A stretch of 64,000 nt of DNA from Fimbriimonadaceae bacterium (GCA_019454145.1 CP075366.1:661564-725563); one strand, 5' to 3'. Shown: positions 35,634 through 45,383, counted from the first letter of the stretch. The notes: generated from the letters alone by a model not told the origin. Numbers and translations: made by a program.

Positions 35634-36824
35634 GTTACAAACCTACTGCTGGCAGTGATGCTCGGATTTACCGGCGCCGCGGATCCAGATATCGCACTCA
35701 AAGAGATTAACGACTATCGAGCTGCTGAATATGCAGCTGCCCGAGAAGCAAAAGTAGCCGCAGACACTGCCGCAATCAATGCAGAGATGAAAAAGCGTGC
35801 ATTGGTAGCTATTGAGGGAGTAACTCCAAGTTCCATTGAACCAAAGCAAGGTTATTCATGGATGCAACTGTTCAGCATGGCTGGCAAATACGAAGACATC
35901 AAGCCACTCTGCGATATGTTCATGAAATCAATGCCTTCTGATGCTGAGAAATTCAATGCAGAAGCAATGTGCATGACGACCTTCTACCAAATGGGCAAGA
36001 TGGAAGATGGCGCGGCAACAGTAAGCAACATGAAGCCACAAACAATTGCTAATGCAAGCCTGATGATGAGCTATGCCGCAAATGTTTTTGCTCCCGCAGT
36101 TGCGGAAAGCAAAGGAGTTAACGCTGGGGTTGAATTACTTGATGGAATTATCGCTAAGCTGCCAGATGCCACCAACGATGCAGAAAAGAAAAGCCTCTCT
36201 GGATTGCTCGCTTCGTATTACGAAACAAAGGCAGAAATGTTTGCCGATGCTGGTCAAAAAGAAACAGCCGCAAAAACAATTGAAGCTGGCCTAGCTGATA
36301 GCCGAATCGAAGCTTCGGCGATGCGCGCACTAAACAATACAAAAACCCGCATGACAATGGTCGGCATGGCTCCTGCCCCGATTGAAAGCTCACGCGGATA
36401 TGGCGAATACACAAGCCTTGCTGCGCTCAAAGGCAAAGTGGTCATGGTTGACTTCTTTGCTCACTGGTGCCCACCATGCAAAGCTGCATTCCCCGATATG
36501 CGAAAGATGTACGATGATCTGAAAGGCAAAGGATTTGAAATCGTCGGCGTAACGCGCTATTACGGCTACTATAACAAAGAGCAAAATCTTTCACAAGATG
36601 ATGAATTCGCCCGAATGAAAGGCTTCATAGAGGAGTTCAAAATCAACTGGCCAATCATTTACGATAACAACAATTCGTTCACTAACTACGGCGTTTCGGG
36701 CATCCCAACCGCTGTCTTGATTGACCGAAAAGGCGTTGTTCACGAGTTCCACGTTGGCTACAGCCCAGAAAGCTTCAAAGCATTTCGAGCTGAAGTAGAA
36801 AAACTTATCGCCGAAAAAGCCTAA
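35631..36824 (+). CDS. TlpA-like thioredoxin-fold protein with helical N-domain
   Basis: A 397-residue protein with a short hydrophobic N-terminus (residues 3-15) as a probable export signal and a long helical region (about 20-240, TPR-like). The C-terminal AhpC-TSA/TlpA domain (about 245-397) has the redox motif W279-C-P-P-C283, the cis-proline segment VSGIPTAVLIDRKG and a typical insert. It would act as a thiol:disulfide reductase outside the cytoplasm. The helical half may bind the client or be a separate scaffold. It ends in a CTAA overlap with the convergent aminotransferase gene. Confidence 0.82.
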   Translation: MVTNLLLAVMLGFTGAADPDIALKEINDYRAAEYAAAREAKVAADTAAINAEMKKRALVAIEGVTPSSIEPKQGYSWMQLFSMAGKYEDIKPLCDMFMKSMPSDAEKFNAEAMCMTTFYQMGKMEDGAATVSNMKPQTIANASLMMSYAANVFAPAVAESKGVNAGVELLDGIIAKLPDATNDAEKKSLSGLLASYYETKAEMFADAGQKETAAKTIEAGLADSRIEASAMRALNNTKTRMTMVGMAPAPIESSRGYGEYTSLAALKGKVVMVDFFAHWCPPCKAAFPDMRKMYDDLKGKGFEIVGVTRYYGYYNKEQNLSQDDEFARMKGFIEEFKINWPIIYDNNNSFTNYGVSGIPTAVLIDRKGVVHEFHVGYSPESFKAFRAEVEKLIAEKA

Positions 36825-37921
36825 GCTAAAAATTCCGCAATAGCGGAAACAATCAAACGGTTCGCATCTGCATTCTTCACTGCAATGCGAACCGTATCAT
36901 TTTTGAACCTTGGACTCATAGAATCACAGTTTCTAAGATAGATTTTTCTCTCTGCGGCAAAGTCACACAATTCTTGCGCATGGTTAGCCGGAAGGCGGCA
37001 GAGAAGAAAGTTCGTAACACTTGGAAAAACCTCTAAGCCAAGTTCTTCTAACTGCCTTGCCATGCGGTTCCGCAAACCCGCAGTTTCACGAGATCGCTCC
37101 CAATAATGCTGTTCGTCTTTGAGTGCTTCAATACCAGCGATCTGAGCCATCATTCCAACCGCCCAGGGTGGCGAAAATAGTTCCCATTCACTCACGTATT
37201 CTTCTGATGCAACTAAGCAACCCAGCCGAAGTCCACTCAGCGCATAGTATTTGCTCATTGACTTGCTGACGATTAGGTTCGGTAATTCCGAAACAAGCGA
37301 CTCTAGACTTTGCGATTCACCGCTTGCGTTGCTATAAAAATCTATATAAGTTTCGTCCACCCAGAAAAGTGTTTCAGGATGAGCTTGAATTACCGCTTGC
37401 AATTCTTTTCGCGAGGCAGCTCGACCAGTAGGCGAATTAGGATTAACCAGAATCGCCATCTTCTTGCCCGCCACTGCTTTTATTAGTTCGTCCGTATCGA
37501 GTTCAAAGCTACCTAATGGCAGTTCAAATCGCGTGACTTTGCATCCGATTACGTTTTGGGCGATATGCACATATTCGCCGTAGCTAGGATCAAGAATCAA
37601 AACATCATCTTCGGGATTAAGGAGCTTCGGCAGCGCCCAAAACATGAGGCTAGACGTGCCAGAACCAAGCAAAATGTTTTCCTTGGCAATTCCCCGCTTC
37701 TCCGCTAGAGTTTCTTTTAGGCCTTCACTATGTGTGGGAGGGCTAGTTGTGATCAGCCATTCTAAGTTTTCGCGGATTTTGGTGATTACACCCGGAGCAG
37801 GCGGGTACCACGCATCCAGAACATCCGCCGAAATCACGTCTTGATGGAGTTCGATAGAGGCAAAATCTTCTCCAATCGCCTTAAAAAAATCTCCGCCGTG
37901 GACGGATTTCTTTGGATGCAT
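36821..37921 (-). CDS. HisC-family aminotransferase
   Basis: A 366-residue class I/II PLP aminotransferase of the COG0079 group. It has GSGTSSLMFWAL near the PLP phosphate site, NPNSPTGRAAS, the aspartate in VDETYIDF and the Schiff-base lysine in SKSMSKYYALSGLRLG. The N-terminus (VISADVLDAWYPPAPGV) differs from classical HisC and belongs to a side branch. It may serve histidine or aromatic amino acid synthesis or act on another substrate. It lies 8 nt downstream of trpA on the same strand, a mixed his/trp pairing. Confidence 0.75.
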   Translation of the reverse strand: MHPKKSVHGGDFFKAIGEDFASIELHQDVISADVLDAWYPPAPGVITKIRENLEWLITTSPPTHSEGLKETLAEKRGIAKENILLGSGTSSLMFWALPKLLNPEDDVLILDPSYGEYVHIAQNVIGCKVTRFELPLGSFELDTDELIKAVAGKKMAILVNPNSPTGRAASRKELQAVIQAHPETLFWVDETYIDFYSNASGESQSLESLVSELPNLIVSKSMSKYYALSGLRLGCLVASEEYVSEWELFSPPWAVGMMAQIAGIEALKDEQHYWERSRETAGLRNRMARQLEELGLEVFPSVTNFLLCRLPANHAQELCDFAAERKIYLRNCDSMSPRFKNDTVRIAVKNADANRLIVSAIAEFLA

Positions 37922-37929
37922 ATCGTTTT

Positions 37930-38718
37930 TTACGACTTAGTCGCCCCCTTAAGCTCACGAATCTGGCTCAGCAAAGTTTTGCGAGCGGCGGAATCTTCCC
38001 AATGACTTGCGAGTTCATTCACAAGCCAAGAACCAATAATGGCCCCGTCTGCGTACTGACAGACTTCCCTCACCTGATCAGGCTGTGAGATGCCAAAACC
38101 CACGCAAATTGGAGTGGAAGTGTATTTCCTAAGTTGGGAAACCAACTCCTCACTAGAAGCGGCAGCCGATTCACCCGCACCTGTAACCCCAGTGCGCGAA
38201 ACTGCATAAACAAATCCGCTACTAGATTCACAAACAACCTTTTGCCGCTCAGGAGTAGAGGTTGGCGCGGCCAGGAAAACCGTATCTAGACCTGCCTGTT
38301 TAGATGCTGAAATCCAATCTCCAGCCTCTTCCGGAATCACGTCGCACATGATCGTTCCGCTCGCTCCGGCGGATTTGCACTCAGCAGCAAATTCCGATAA
38401 TCCCCACCGCAATGCCGGATTGTAATAACCCATCAAAACAACAGGAACTTGAAAATTGCACTCCGCAATTTTTGCGAGAACGTGACGTGGTCGGACTCCC
38501 CGATCCAATGCCCGTTGACTGCTTGCTTGAATCACAGGGCCGTCGGCGATAGGATCGGTGAAAGGGAGACCAATTTCTAAAATATCAGCCCCAGCTTCCT
38601 GGAGTGCTTCACTAATTTCGGGCAAAGCTTCTAAGCTCGGATCACCGGCGGTGATAAATAGTACAAGCGCTTTTTCACCCCGATTTTGCAATTCGCTGAA
38701 CTTCGCCGATAGATTCAC
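37930..38718 (-). CDS. trpA: tryptophan synthase alpha subunit
   Basis: The 262-residue TIM barrel has both catalytic acids visible: glutamate in ILEIGLPFTDP and aspartate in the same PFTDPIADGP motif. FITAGDPSLE, SRTGVTGAGE and VGFGISQPDQV also match. It cleaves indole-3-glycerol phosphate to indole, passed to TrpB. The loop usually reading VPDLPPEE is CDVIPEE here. trpB is not adjacent; the partner downstream is the HisC-like aminotransferase. Confidence 0.95.
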   Translation of the reverse strand: MNLSAKFSELQNRGEKALVLFITAGDPSLEALPEISEALQEAGADILEIGLPFTDPIADGPVIQASSQRALDRGVRPRHVLAKIAECNFQVPVVLMGYYNPALRWGLSEFAAECKSAGASGTIMCDVIPEEAGDWISASKQAGLDTVFLAAPTSTPERQKVVCESSSGFVYAVSRTGVTGAGESAAASSEELVSQLRKYTSTPICVGFGISQPDQVREVCQYADGAIIGSWLVNELASHWEDSAARKTLLSQIRELKGATKS

Positions 38719-38766
38719 TTGCCTAAGTTACCTGGGCGTCACGCGCCGCCCAAAGCCGTGCAGATA

Positions 38767-39441
38767 TCACATATCAGCTTGCCAAGCGATTTTAGCCCCT
38801 TCTAAGTAGAAATTCATAATACGTTCTCGCTCGGCTACTTTAGGAAACTTTGCGATCTTTGGCAATGCGTTTGTCCAATAAGTAACCGCCTCAGCGTGGT
38901 ACTTCATCGCCTCCGCATATCCCCGATTACTGTACTGCCTGCCTTCTTCCAGGTCATCCTTTTCACGTTCGATTTTTAATGCGACCTCGTTGAGCTTTGC
39001 CCACACTTTGGCTTGGGTTGCTCGCTCACCTTTCAGGTTGCCGGCTATCAGATCGGCAACTAACGTTTCAGACTCAGATCGCGTTGCAGAGTGAATGATT
39101 GACCACAGAGTGCCCCCACCGCTTCTTGTGAAACCAATTTCAATACAAGAACCTCTGAACTGAACGAGTGACTCTCTGATATCAGCGATCATTTGTCGGC
39201 GCTTAGGTTCAACTACCTTAAGCCGTTTTGTATTGACAATATAGAGCGAATTCCCGTACAGCATGTTGGCGAAGTTGATCGCCATCGTGCTTTCGTTCTG
39301 CTCTTTTTCTATATAGAATTCGTACCATTTGTTGTAACCCATCGCCACTATCTGTTCCGGCGTTTTGCCATGTGTTTCGGCTGGATCAACTTTGATTTCT
39401 GGATTTTGTGAGATAGCAAGCGCAAGCACGAATTGAAGCAT
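38767..39441 (-). CDS. secreted protein of unknown function
   Basis: I start at the ATG at 39441, preceded by AAGAAAG. The product begins with an ultrashort hydrophobic segment (MLQFVLALAIS) then QNPE. An upstream in-frame start at 39468 would add nine residues rich in serine and arginine. The rest, about 210 residues, is charged and mostly helical with one glycine-rich turn (FTRSGGGTLWSI). No family is recognised. It is divergent from the ArsR-type regulator gene. Confidence 0.55.
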   Translation of the reverse strand: MLQFVLALAISQNPEIKVDPAETHGKTPEQIVAMGYNKWYEFYIEKEQNESTMAINFANMLYGNSLYIVNTKRLKVVEPKRRQMIADIRESLVQFRGSCIEIGFTRSGGGTLWSIIHSATRSESETLVADLIAGNLKGERATQAKVWAKLNEVALKIEREKDDLEEGRQYSNRGYAEAMKYHAEAVTYWTNALPKIAKFPKVAERERIMNFYLEGAKIAWQADM

Positions 39442-39499
39442 CAGCTTTCTTGACGAATGACTGCGCAACCTAGATGCTTAGATAACCGTCTAATTATAT

Positions 39500-39784
39500 G
39501 TGACAGAAGCATTCAAGGCTCTTGCCGATCCGAGTCGGCGGCAAATACTCAGACTCCTTCAAAAAGGGGAGATGAATGTTGGCATGATCGCTGAGAAGTT
39601 TGAATTTACTGCGCCTACCCTGAGTCATCATCTGAATTATCTCAAGAAAGCTGACTTGGTTAGGGTTCGTAGAGAGGGCCAGCAGTTAATTTACAGCCTC
39701 AATACGACCGTTGTCCAAGATGTTGTCGCATCGCTTATGTCGCTCACTGACTCAGCTATTCCCAATCCTGAGGTTCAACAATGA
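39500..39784 (+). CDS. ArsR/SdpR-type winged-helix repressor
   Basis: A 94-residue wHTH protein: FKALADPSRRQILRLLQ (first helices), APTLSHHLNYLKKADLV (recognition helix region) and VRVRREGQQLIYSLN (wing). No metal-binding cysteines are seen, as in SdpR. The GTG start follows a TCTAAT box by 5 nt, so the mRNA may be leaderless. It is joined by ATGA (39781-39784) to an SdpI-like gene. In Bacillus subtilis SdpR represses sdpRI and SdpI sequesters it when the SdpC toxin is present; here only the pair is seen. Confidence 0.85.
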   Translation: MTEAFKALADPSRRQILRLLQKGEMNVGMIAEKFEFTAPTLSHHLNYLKKADLVRVRREGQQLIYSLNTTVVQDVVASLMSLTDSAIPNPEVQQ

Positions 39785-40425
39785 ATAAATTGTGGGTTTT
39801 TCTTCTCACTTGCTTCGCGATAGTTGCGGCAACCGCGATTTACACAGCGATGGTCTATCCGAAGCTTCCCGCAGAAATTCCCGTGCATTTTAATGCCGCA
39901 GGCGTTGCCGACCGTTACGAAGCCAAAGAATCGGGAGCATGGCTCATGGTTTGGATGATGGGCGGCATGACTGCGCTCTTTGCCATATTGCCTCACCTCA
40001 GCCCAAAAACAAAATCTATAGAAGCATTCCGCTCAACTTATGATTCTATCGTGTATGCCGTTCTTGCCTTTATGCTGCTCATTCAATTCGCGATGCTTCA
40101 AGCGGCGAAGGGCCAAGTGAATGTCAGCATGTACATTACAGTTGCGGTCTGCGGTTTGTTCGCCTTTTTGGGCAATCTCATGGGCAAAGTCACACCCAAC
40201 TACTTTGTGGGAATCCGCACACCTTGGACACTTGAATCTCCGGTAGTCTGGGAGCGCACCCACCGCCTTGCGGCAAAGCTCATGACTTACAGTGCCATCG
40301 CGGGAATAACGTTGGCTCTGATTGGCGCGTCACCGATTGTCGTGATGGCAATGGTAATCACGGCAGTTTTAATTCCAGTTCCCTACAGCTACTGGGTTTA
40401 CCGGGATCAAAGCCGAGCGAACTAG
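39781..40425 (+). CDS. SdpI-family membrane protein
   Basis: The 214 residues contain a DUF1648 segment (LPAEIPVHFNAAGVADRY) after the first helix, and the SdpI motif NLMGKVTPNYFVGIRTPWTLE followed by WERTHRLAAKLM. Six hydrophobic helices are evident. SdpI proteins give immunity to SdpC-like peptides and can hold the SdpR repressor at the membrane. The start overlaps the regulator stop. The stop shares CTAG with the convergent gene. Confidence 0.88.
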   Translation: MNKLWVFLLTCFAIVAATAIYTAMVYPKLPAEIPVHFNAAGVADRYEAKESGAWLMVWMMGGMTALFAILPHLSPKTKSIEAFRSTYDSIVYAVLAFMLLIQFAMLQAAKGQVNVSMYITVAVCGLFAFLGNLMGKVTPNYFVGIRTPWTLESPVVWERTHRLAAKLMTYSAIAGITLALIGASPIVVMAMVITAVLIPVPYSYWVYRDQSRAN

Positions 40426-41144
40426 TTGCCGCCTGATCGGAATGGCTTACCCTGTAGCGCTTCAAATTTGTTGAATTGAATTGCTTTAACCGTAAGCTTC
40501 AGCGTCTTTAAAAACTTTTCCTGAAGTGCCTTAATTTGAGGCTGAATCTTTTCATTAGCGGCTTGAACTTCCTTTTGAATCTTTTCTTGCAACGCTTTTG
40601 CGGCCGCTTCGTCTTCGGGCTTTTCTTTTCCGTACTTGTCGTAAATCGGTTTCATCGCGCCCTCTTGTAGTCGTTGCGCTTCTTGAGCATTTTCTTTGAA
40701 GGCGTTTCGCAATTTTTCAAGTTGGGTCTTAGAAAGTCCAATTTTGTTGGCAACTGCTTCATCTAACATTGCGGCAAATCCAGCGGCTTGCAGAGTGAGT
40801 TCGCTCAGCCTTTTTAATTGAGCCGAAGAAAGTTCTTTCATCACCTTCTTTTTAAGTTCCGATTCGAGCTTCGCCATTTCGGCGACTGGAGCTGGCGGAG
40901 GCGGATTCTTGCCTTCGGCCTTCTTTCGATATTCTTCTTGAAGCTTGTTCGCCTTTTTGTTGAAATCTTCGGCGTGGACGTTTAGTCTGGCCCTAAGTTC
41001 TTCCGTAAACCCAAGTTCAGTTTGGACTTCTTTGCTTTGCAGCAAACTCATGTCAGAAATTTGTTCTTCAAAACTCTGAGCAAAAACTAAATTGCTGGCA
41101 AGCGCCATTCCTAAAATCAATCCCGTTGCCAGTAACTTCTTCAT
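40422..41144 (-). CDS. secreted coiled-coil protein of unknown function
   Basis: From the ATG at 41144 (after AAGAGAAGAGAA) there is a good signal peptide, MKKLLATGLILGMALASNLVFA with cleavage before Q. The mature part of about 218 residues is almost all charged helix (lysine, glutamate, glutamine), with one proline run (KNPPPPAP). It resembles Spy/CpxP- or Skp-like periplasmic helical proteins in composition, but no defining motif is seen. It lies 28 nt downstream of dnaE on the same strand. Confidence 0.65.
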   Translation of the reverse strand: MKKLLATGLILGMALASNLVFAQSFEEQISDMSLLQSKEVQTELGFTEELRARLNVHAEDFNKKANKLQEEYRKKAEGKNPPPPAPVAEMAKLESELKKKVMKELSSAQLKRLSELTLQAAGFAAMLDEAVANKIGLSKTQLEKLRNAFKENAQEAQRLQEGAMKPIYDKYGKEKPEDEAAAKALQEKIQKEVQAANEKIQPQIKALQEKFLKTLKLTVKAIQFNKFEALQGKPFRSGGN

Positions 41145-41172
41145 TTCTCTTCTCTTGACGAATCCAATCATC

Positions 41173-44100
41173 TTAACGCACCAGAGCTTCTTTCTGTCCC
41201 TCTGCCGGGTCTTCCGACACTTCGGGAGCTGAGTAGCCTTCGGTGCTTACTGTTTCTATATCGGCATCATCCAAGGCTCTCCTAAATTGCCTGATCACTT
41301 CGTCGGTGCCTTGAACCCGGTTAAGCAACACAACTGGAGTGGAATCGCTCGCCTGTACGAACTGCAAGAGCACTTCCCAGTCACCTGGATTGCTTTCAAC
41401 GATGTCCCGCACTCGCAACAACTGTGCTTCTTTCGCACTCTTGATCCGTAGCATAATGCGCCCTGCCACTGAATCATCCATTTCCACTGCAATTGGCGCT
41501 GCTAGTTCGGAAACCTCATAAACTTGAATTTCCGGGATTCTCTCGGTGGCCTGCGGACGGTCATCAAATTTAATCCGCCCCGTAATAGAAACAACCTTAT
41601 CCTTTTCAATCACGTGCTGGAACTTACTGACTGTGTCCCCAAATGCAAAACATCCGACTTGCCCTGTGAAATCTTCAATCGCCAGCCTGGCGACTAAACT
41701 TCCCGTCCGCTGGCTTGGCTTGATGCTCACTTGGCTGAGAACCCCAGCAACCGTCACTTTTTGAGGCTGTTCAAGTTCCAGAATCTGCGCGCATGTATGA
41801 GTACCCGACTGCTTGAGCGTGAACTCATAGCCACGGAGAGGGTGATCGGAGATGTATATCCCCATCGTTTCCTTCTCCATTTTGAGGATATCTCCCCGCT
41901 CAGGAGCCGGAACGTCAGGCAAAGTCGGCAACTGCAATTCAAGTTCTTCAGAATCGCCAAACAAAGAATCCTGACCAACCACTCGCTGGCGATTTGCGTT
42001 ATCCGCGAATATCAATGCCCCTTCAGCGGCATTCAGAAGCTTAAAGCGGTTCTTATCAATGCTGTCCAGCGCACCAGCCCTGATGAGACCCTCTAACGAT
42101 CCTTTATTCAGTCCTGCTTGGCGCAACCGGTCGCAGAAGTTGAATAGATGCTCGAACGGCTCTTGGTCGCGTTCTTCAACAATCTTTCGAACTAGCCCTT
42201 CACCCACGCCTTTGATCGCGCCGAGCCCAAACCGAATCGCTTGGGTTTTCTGTTTTTTCTTACCTTTGCCGATTTCGTGCTCCTCGATTGTGAAATCGAG
42301 CATCGAGCGATTGATATCCGGTGGCAATACAGGAATCTTGCTTCGACGACATTCTTCGATAAAGGTTGTGACTTTGTCTTCCCGTTCACGGAAGACAGCG
42401 AGCAAACCAGCAAGATATTCGACCGGATAATTGGCTTTTAGGTAAGCAGTTTGATAAGCCAGGATCGCATAGCAAACGGCATGAGCCTTATTAAAGGCAT
42501 ATCCCGCAAACGGCAGCAGCAAGTCCCAGACTTTCGCGGCGGCAGATTCTTCGACATCATTTTCTTTGCAGCCAGCCATGAACTCACTGCGCATGGCGTC
42601 CATGATATCTTTGTCTTTCTTACCCATCGCCCGGCGGAGAATGTCTGCTTTTCCAAGGCTGAATCCGGCAAGCGCTTGAACTAATTTAAGAACCTGGTCT
42701 TGGTAGACGATGATGCCGTAAGTTTCTTCGAGCAACGGACGCATCCGTTCTTCAACAAGCTCTATTGGAGTCTTGCCAAACTTGTTTGAGACAAACCGAG
42801 GAATGTGCTCCATCGGCCCAGGCCGATAGAGCGCAACCATAGCCGCGAGTTCTTGCACGCTCTGCGGTTTGAGCTCAATGATGTTGCGGCGCATCCCGCC
42901 AGATTCAAGCTGGAACACGCCAACCGTATCCCCCCGACTGAGCATGTCGTACGTCTTCTGATCGTCAAATGGGATTGCCTGATGGCCGCCCGCCAAAACT
43001 GGGTGGTTGAGGTTCAGTTCGTCAGCGGGTAGATGCTTATGGCTCTCACGGATATTCTCCATCGCGCGGGCCATGACTGTAAGGTTGCTCAGACCCAAAA
43101 AGTCCATTTTGAGCAAGCCTATTTTTTCGAGGATGCCCATTTCGTAGGCGGTAACGGCTTGACCATCGCTACCCCGGTAAAGCGGAACGTAGTCGCTGAG
43201 CGGTTCCTGCGAAATCACGACACCCGCCGCATGAACCCCCGCATGGCGTGCCAACCCTTCAATGCGATGAGCGGTATCCACCAACTGCTTGACTTTAGGA
43301 TCATAGCCATACAGTTCTTTGAACTCCGCGACCTCTTTGTGCGCCCGATCAATGCTCCAACCTGGCCCGGTCGGGATGGTTTTGGCAACGCGATCTGCCT
43401 CAAACGGCATGAATCCCATTACTCGCGCGGCATCGCGAATTGCCGCCTTCGGGCCAAGCGTTCCAAATGTGATGATCTGCGCCACTCGTTCTTGACCGTA
43501 TTTTTCAGTCACCCAACGGATGACCTCATCGCGTCGAGCGTCTTCAAAGTCCATGTCAACGTCAGGCATAGAAACCCGTTCTGGATTCAAGAACCGCTCA
43601 AACGTGAGGTCGTAGTAGACAGGGTCAACGTCAGTAATTCCGACTGTGTAGCTCACCAATGAACCAGCCGCCGAACCACGCACACCGAACATGATGTCTT
43701 GGCTCCTGGTGAATTGTGCGAATTCCTTAACCAGCAAGAAGTAGGTTTCGTAGCCAGTTTGTTCGATAACACCAAGCTCGTAATTCAGTCGTTCAAAATA
43801 GCTATCGTCTGGATTATTGACTCGATCTTTCAGCCCTTTTTCCGCCAGATGACGCAGATAGCTCATTGGCGTGTGACCCGGTTCTAGGTCTGGCTCTGGC
43901 ATCAAAGCGGTTGCCGAACCGAGTTCTAAGTCGCACATTTCCGCGAACATCAGGCTGTTCTCCATCGCCTCAGGATGCTGAGGGAACAGCTTCGCCATTT
44001 CCTGTGGCGTCTTTACATAGAACTCTTCTCCCGTGAATTTAAATCGCTTATTGTCTTCGCGAAGACTGCCTGTTCCGATGCACAACAATACGTCGTGCGG

Positions 44101-44754
44101 GTCAGCATCTTCACGGCAAAGGTAGTGCGCGTCGTTCGTACACACAAGCGGTAACTTCAAATCCTTGGCGATCTTAAGGAGCCCTTCATTGCAGAGCTTT
44201 TGCTCGGGCAAACCGTGATCTTGGAGTTCAACAAAGTAGCTGTCGGCGTCAAACAAGTCGCGATAGAAACCCGCTATTTTGAGTGCCCTGTCGTAATCGT
44301 TATTCAGCAACGCTTGGTTAACTTCGCTCCCTAGGCAGGTCGTCGAAGAAATCAGCCCCTTTGCGTGTTGAGCCAGAACTTCGTGGTCTATCCGGGGGCG
44401 GTAATAAAATCCTTCTAGCGCGGCTGTTGTGTGCAGTTTGCACAAGTTGCGGTAACCCTCAATATTTTTGGCGAGGAGGAGCAAGTGGAAGCTGTCTTTT
44501 TCTTCGCCACGCTGGCGGTTGAGACGTCCGCCGGGCGCGACGTACGCTTCCATACCGATGATCGGCTTCACGCCCTGCTTTTTGCATTCGAAGTAGAACT
44601 CCATGCACCCAAACATGACCCCGTGATCGGTGATCGCCAGAGCGGGCATATCGTTTTCTTTCGCCCGCTTAACCATATCCTTAATCCGAGTTGCGCCGTC
44701 AAGCAGCGAATACTCAGTGTGGTTATGGAGATGGACAAAAGGCTGTTGACACAT
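41173..44754 (-). CDS. dnaE: DNA polymerase III alpha subunit (DnaE)
   Basis: A 1193-residue C-family polymerase. The N-terminal PHP domain begins FVHLHNHTEYSLLDGAT (H8, H10, H12). The palm has the catalytic PDVDMDFEDARR near residue 395, with GVRGSAAGSLV before it. YQDQVLKLVQALAGFSLGKAD and FNKAHAVCYAILAYQTAYLKANYP lie in the fingers. A tandem HhH, the OB fold (VTVAGVLSQVSIKPSQRTGS) and a tau-binding tail follow. It is the replicative synthesis subunit and is the DnaE1 type, not PolC. The region 44755-44885 upstream holds no gene that I can support. Confidence 0.97.
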   Translation of the reverse strand: MCQQPFVHLHNHTEYSLLDGATRIKDMVKRAKENDMPALAITDHGVMFGCMEFYFECKKQGVKPIIGMEAYVAPGGRLNRQRGEEKDSFHLLLLAKNIEGYRNLCKLHTTAALEGFYYRPRIDHEVLAQHAKGLISSTTCLGSEVNQALLNNDYDRALKIAGFYRDLFDADSYFVELQDHGLPEQKLCNEGLLKIAKDLKLPLVCTNDAHYLCREDADPHDVLLCIGTGSLREDNKRFKFTGEEFYVKTPQEMAKLFPQHPEAMENSLMFAEMCDLELGSATALMPEPDLEPGHTPMSYLRHLAEKGLKDRVNNPDDSYFERLNYELGVIEQTGYETYFLLVKEFAQFTRSQDIMFGVRGSAAGSLVSYTVGITDVDPVYYDLTFERFLNPERVSMPDVDMDFEDARRDEVIRWVTEKYGQERVAQIITFGTLGPKAAIRDAARVMGFMPFEADRVAKTIPTGPGWSIDRAHKEVAEFKELYGYDPKVKQLVDTAHRIEGLARHAGVHAAGVVISQEPLSDYVPLYRGSDGQAVTAYEMGILEKIGLLKMDFLGLSNLTVMARAMENIRESHKHLPADELNLNHPVLAGGHQAIPFDDQKTYDMLSRGDTVGVFQLESGGMRRNIIELKPQSVQELAAMVALYRPGPMEHIPRFVSNKFGKTPIELVEERMRPLLEETYGIIVYQDQVLKLVQALAGFSLGKADILRRAMGKKDKDIMDAMRSEFMAGCKENDVEESAAAKVWDLLLPFAGYAFNKAHAVCYAILAYQTAYLKANYPVEYLAGLLAVFREREDKVTTFIEECRRSKIPVLPPDINRSMLDFTIEEHEIGKGKKKQKTQAIRFGLGAIKGVGEGLVRKIVEERDQEPFEHLFNFCDRLRQAGLNKGSLEGLIRAGALDSIDKNRFKLLNAAEGALIFADNANRQRVVGQDSLFGDSEELELQLPTLPDVPAPERGDILKMEKETMGIYISDHPLRGYEFTLKQSGTHTCAQILELEQPQKVTVAGVLSQVSIKPSQRTGSLVARLAIEDFTGQVGCFAFGDTVSKFQHVIEKDKVVSITGRIKFDDRPQATERIPEIQVYEVSELAAPIAVEMDDSVAGRIMLRIKSAKEAQLLRVRDIVESNPGDWEVLLQFVQASDSTPVVLLNRVQGTDEVIRQFRRALDDADIETVSTEGYSAPEVSEDPAEGQKEALVR

Positions 44755-44885
44755 GAAGGGCGTGAATCACCAACTGCAGGACGCAAATCGGCAAAGAAAG
44801 GGACGAGATGAGTATGTCACCCGATGCTCGTAATTACGCGGGCTTTTCCACTTGTATTCCCCTAAAGCGGGCGCACCCCACTTCG

Positions 44886-45383
44886 TCAGTTATCCTCCGG
44901 CGTATCGCCCAAAAGGTGGCGAACCGAATACGCCTGCCCCGCATGATACGAAACGTGAAACATGTGATAGACCAATGTAGACCGCCATGTCCAACCCTCA
45001 AACCCAACCAGTTGATCGTCGTATTCAGGGTTGAGAGCAATAAACGCTTGTTTGCAGGCTTCATGTACTCGGGCAAGTTCGCTTGCCAACTCTTCCGCAC
45101 CCATGTTGAGAACGACTGGTGCGTCTTTTTGCGATAGATAGTAGCGGAACCTGTCGTCAATCAGTGGGCTTTTGATCGGCATCTTGTCCACATCTGGCCG
45201 CTCTTTGTCGCCAAGAAATCGAACCGCTTCCCCATATGCGACATGACCAGTCAGTTCGCCGATGCTCAGGAGAGCCGAATGCGGGCGAACCCAAACTTTG
45301 TCATCGTCAAGGTCTTTGAGCGCTAGCGAATACTCCCAAAAGTATTCATCCCACGCTTTAATCATCAAATCCCAATCAGCCAT
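44886..45383 (-). CDS. DinB-like four-helix protein
   Basis: A protein of about 165 residues with the DinB/YfiT fold pattern. The three metal-ligand histidines appear to be in IGELTGHVAYGE and YHMFHVSYHAGQAYSVRHLLG. Members include thiol-dependent transferases and many proteins of unknown role; the SOS link is historical. I start at the ATG at 45383. It follows a small membrane-protein gene on the same strand by 33 nt but has its own -10 box. Confidence 0.8.
   Translation of the reverse strand: MADWDLMIKAWDEYFWEYSLALKDLDDDKVWVRPHSALLSIGELTGHVAYGEAVRFLGDKERPDVDKMPIKSPLIDDRFRYYLSQKDAPVVLNMGAEELASELARVHEACKQAFIALNPEYDDQLVGFEGWTWRSTLVYHMFHVSYHAGQAYSVRHLLGDTPEDN

Noticed and set aside
44755-44885. 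Coding frames on either strand in the gap between dnaE and the DinB-like gene
   Set aside because: The frames there extend through the DinB-like gene in other phases, have no promoter or ribosome-binding site, and look like shadows.
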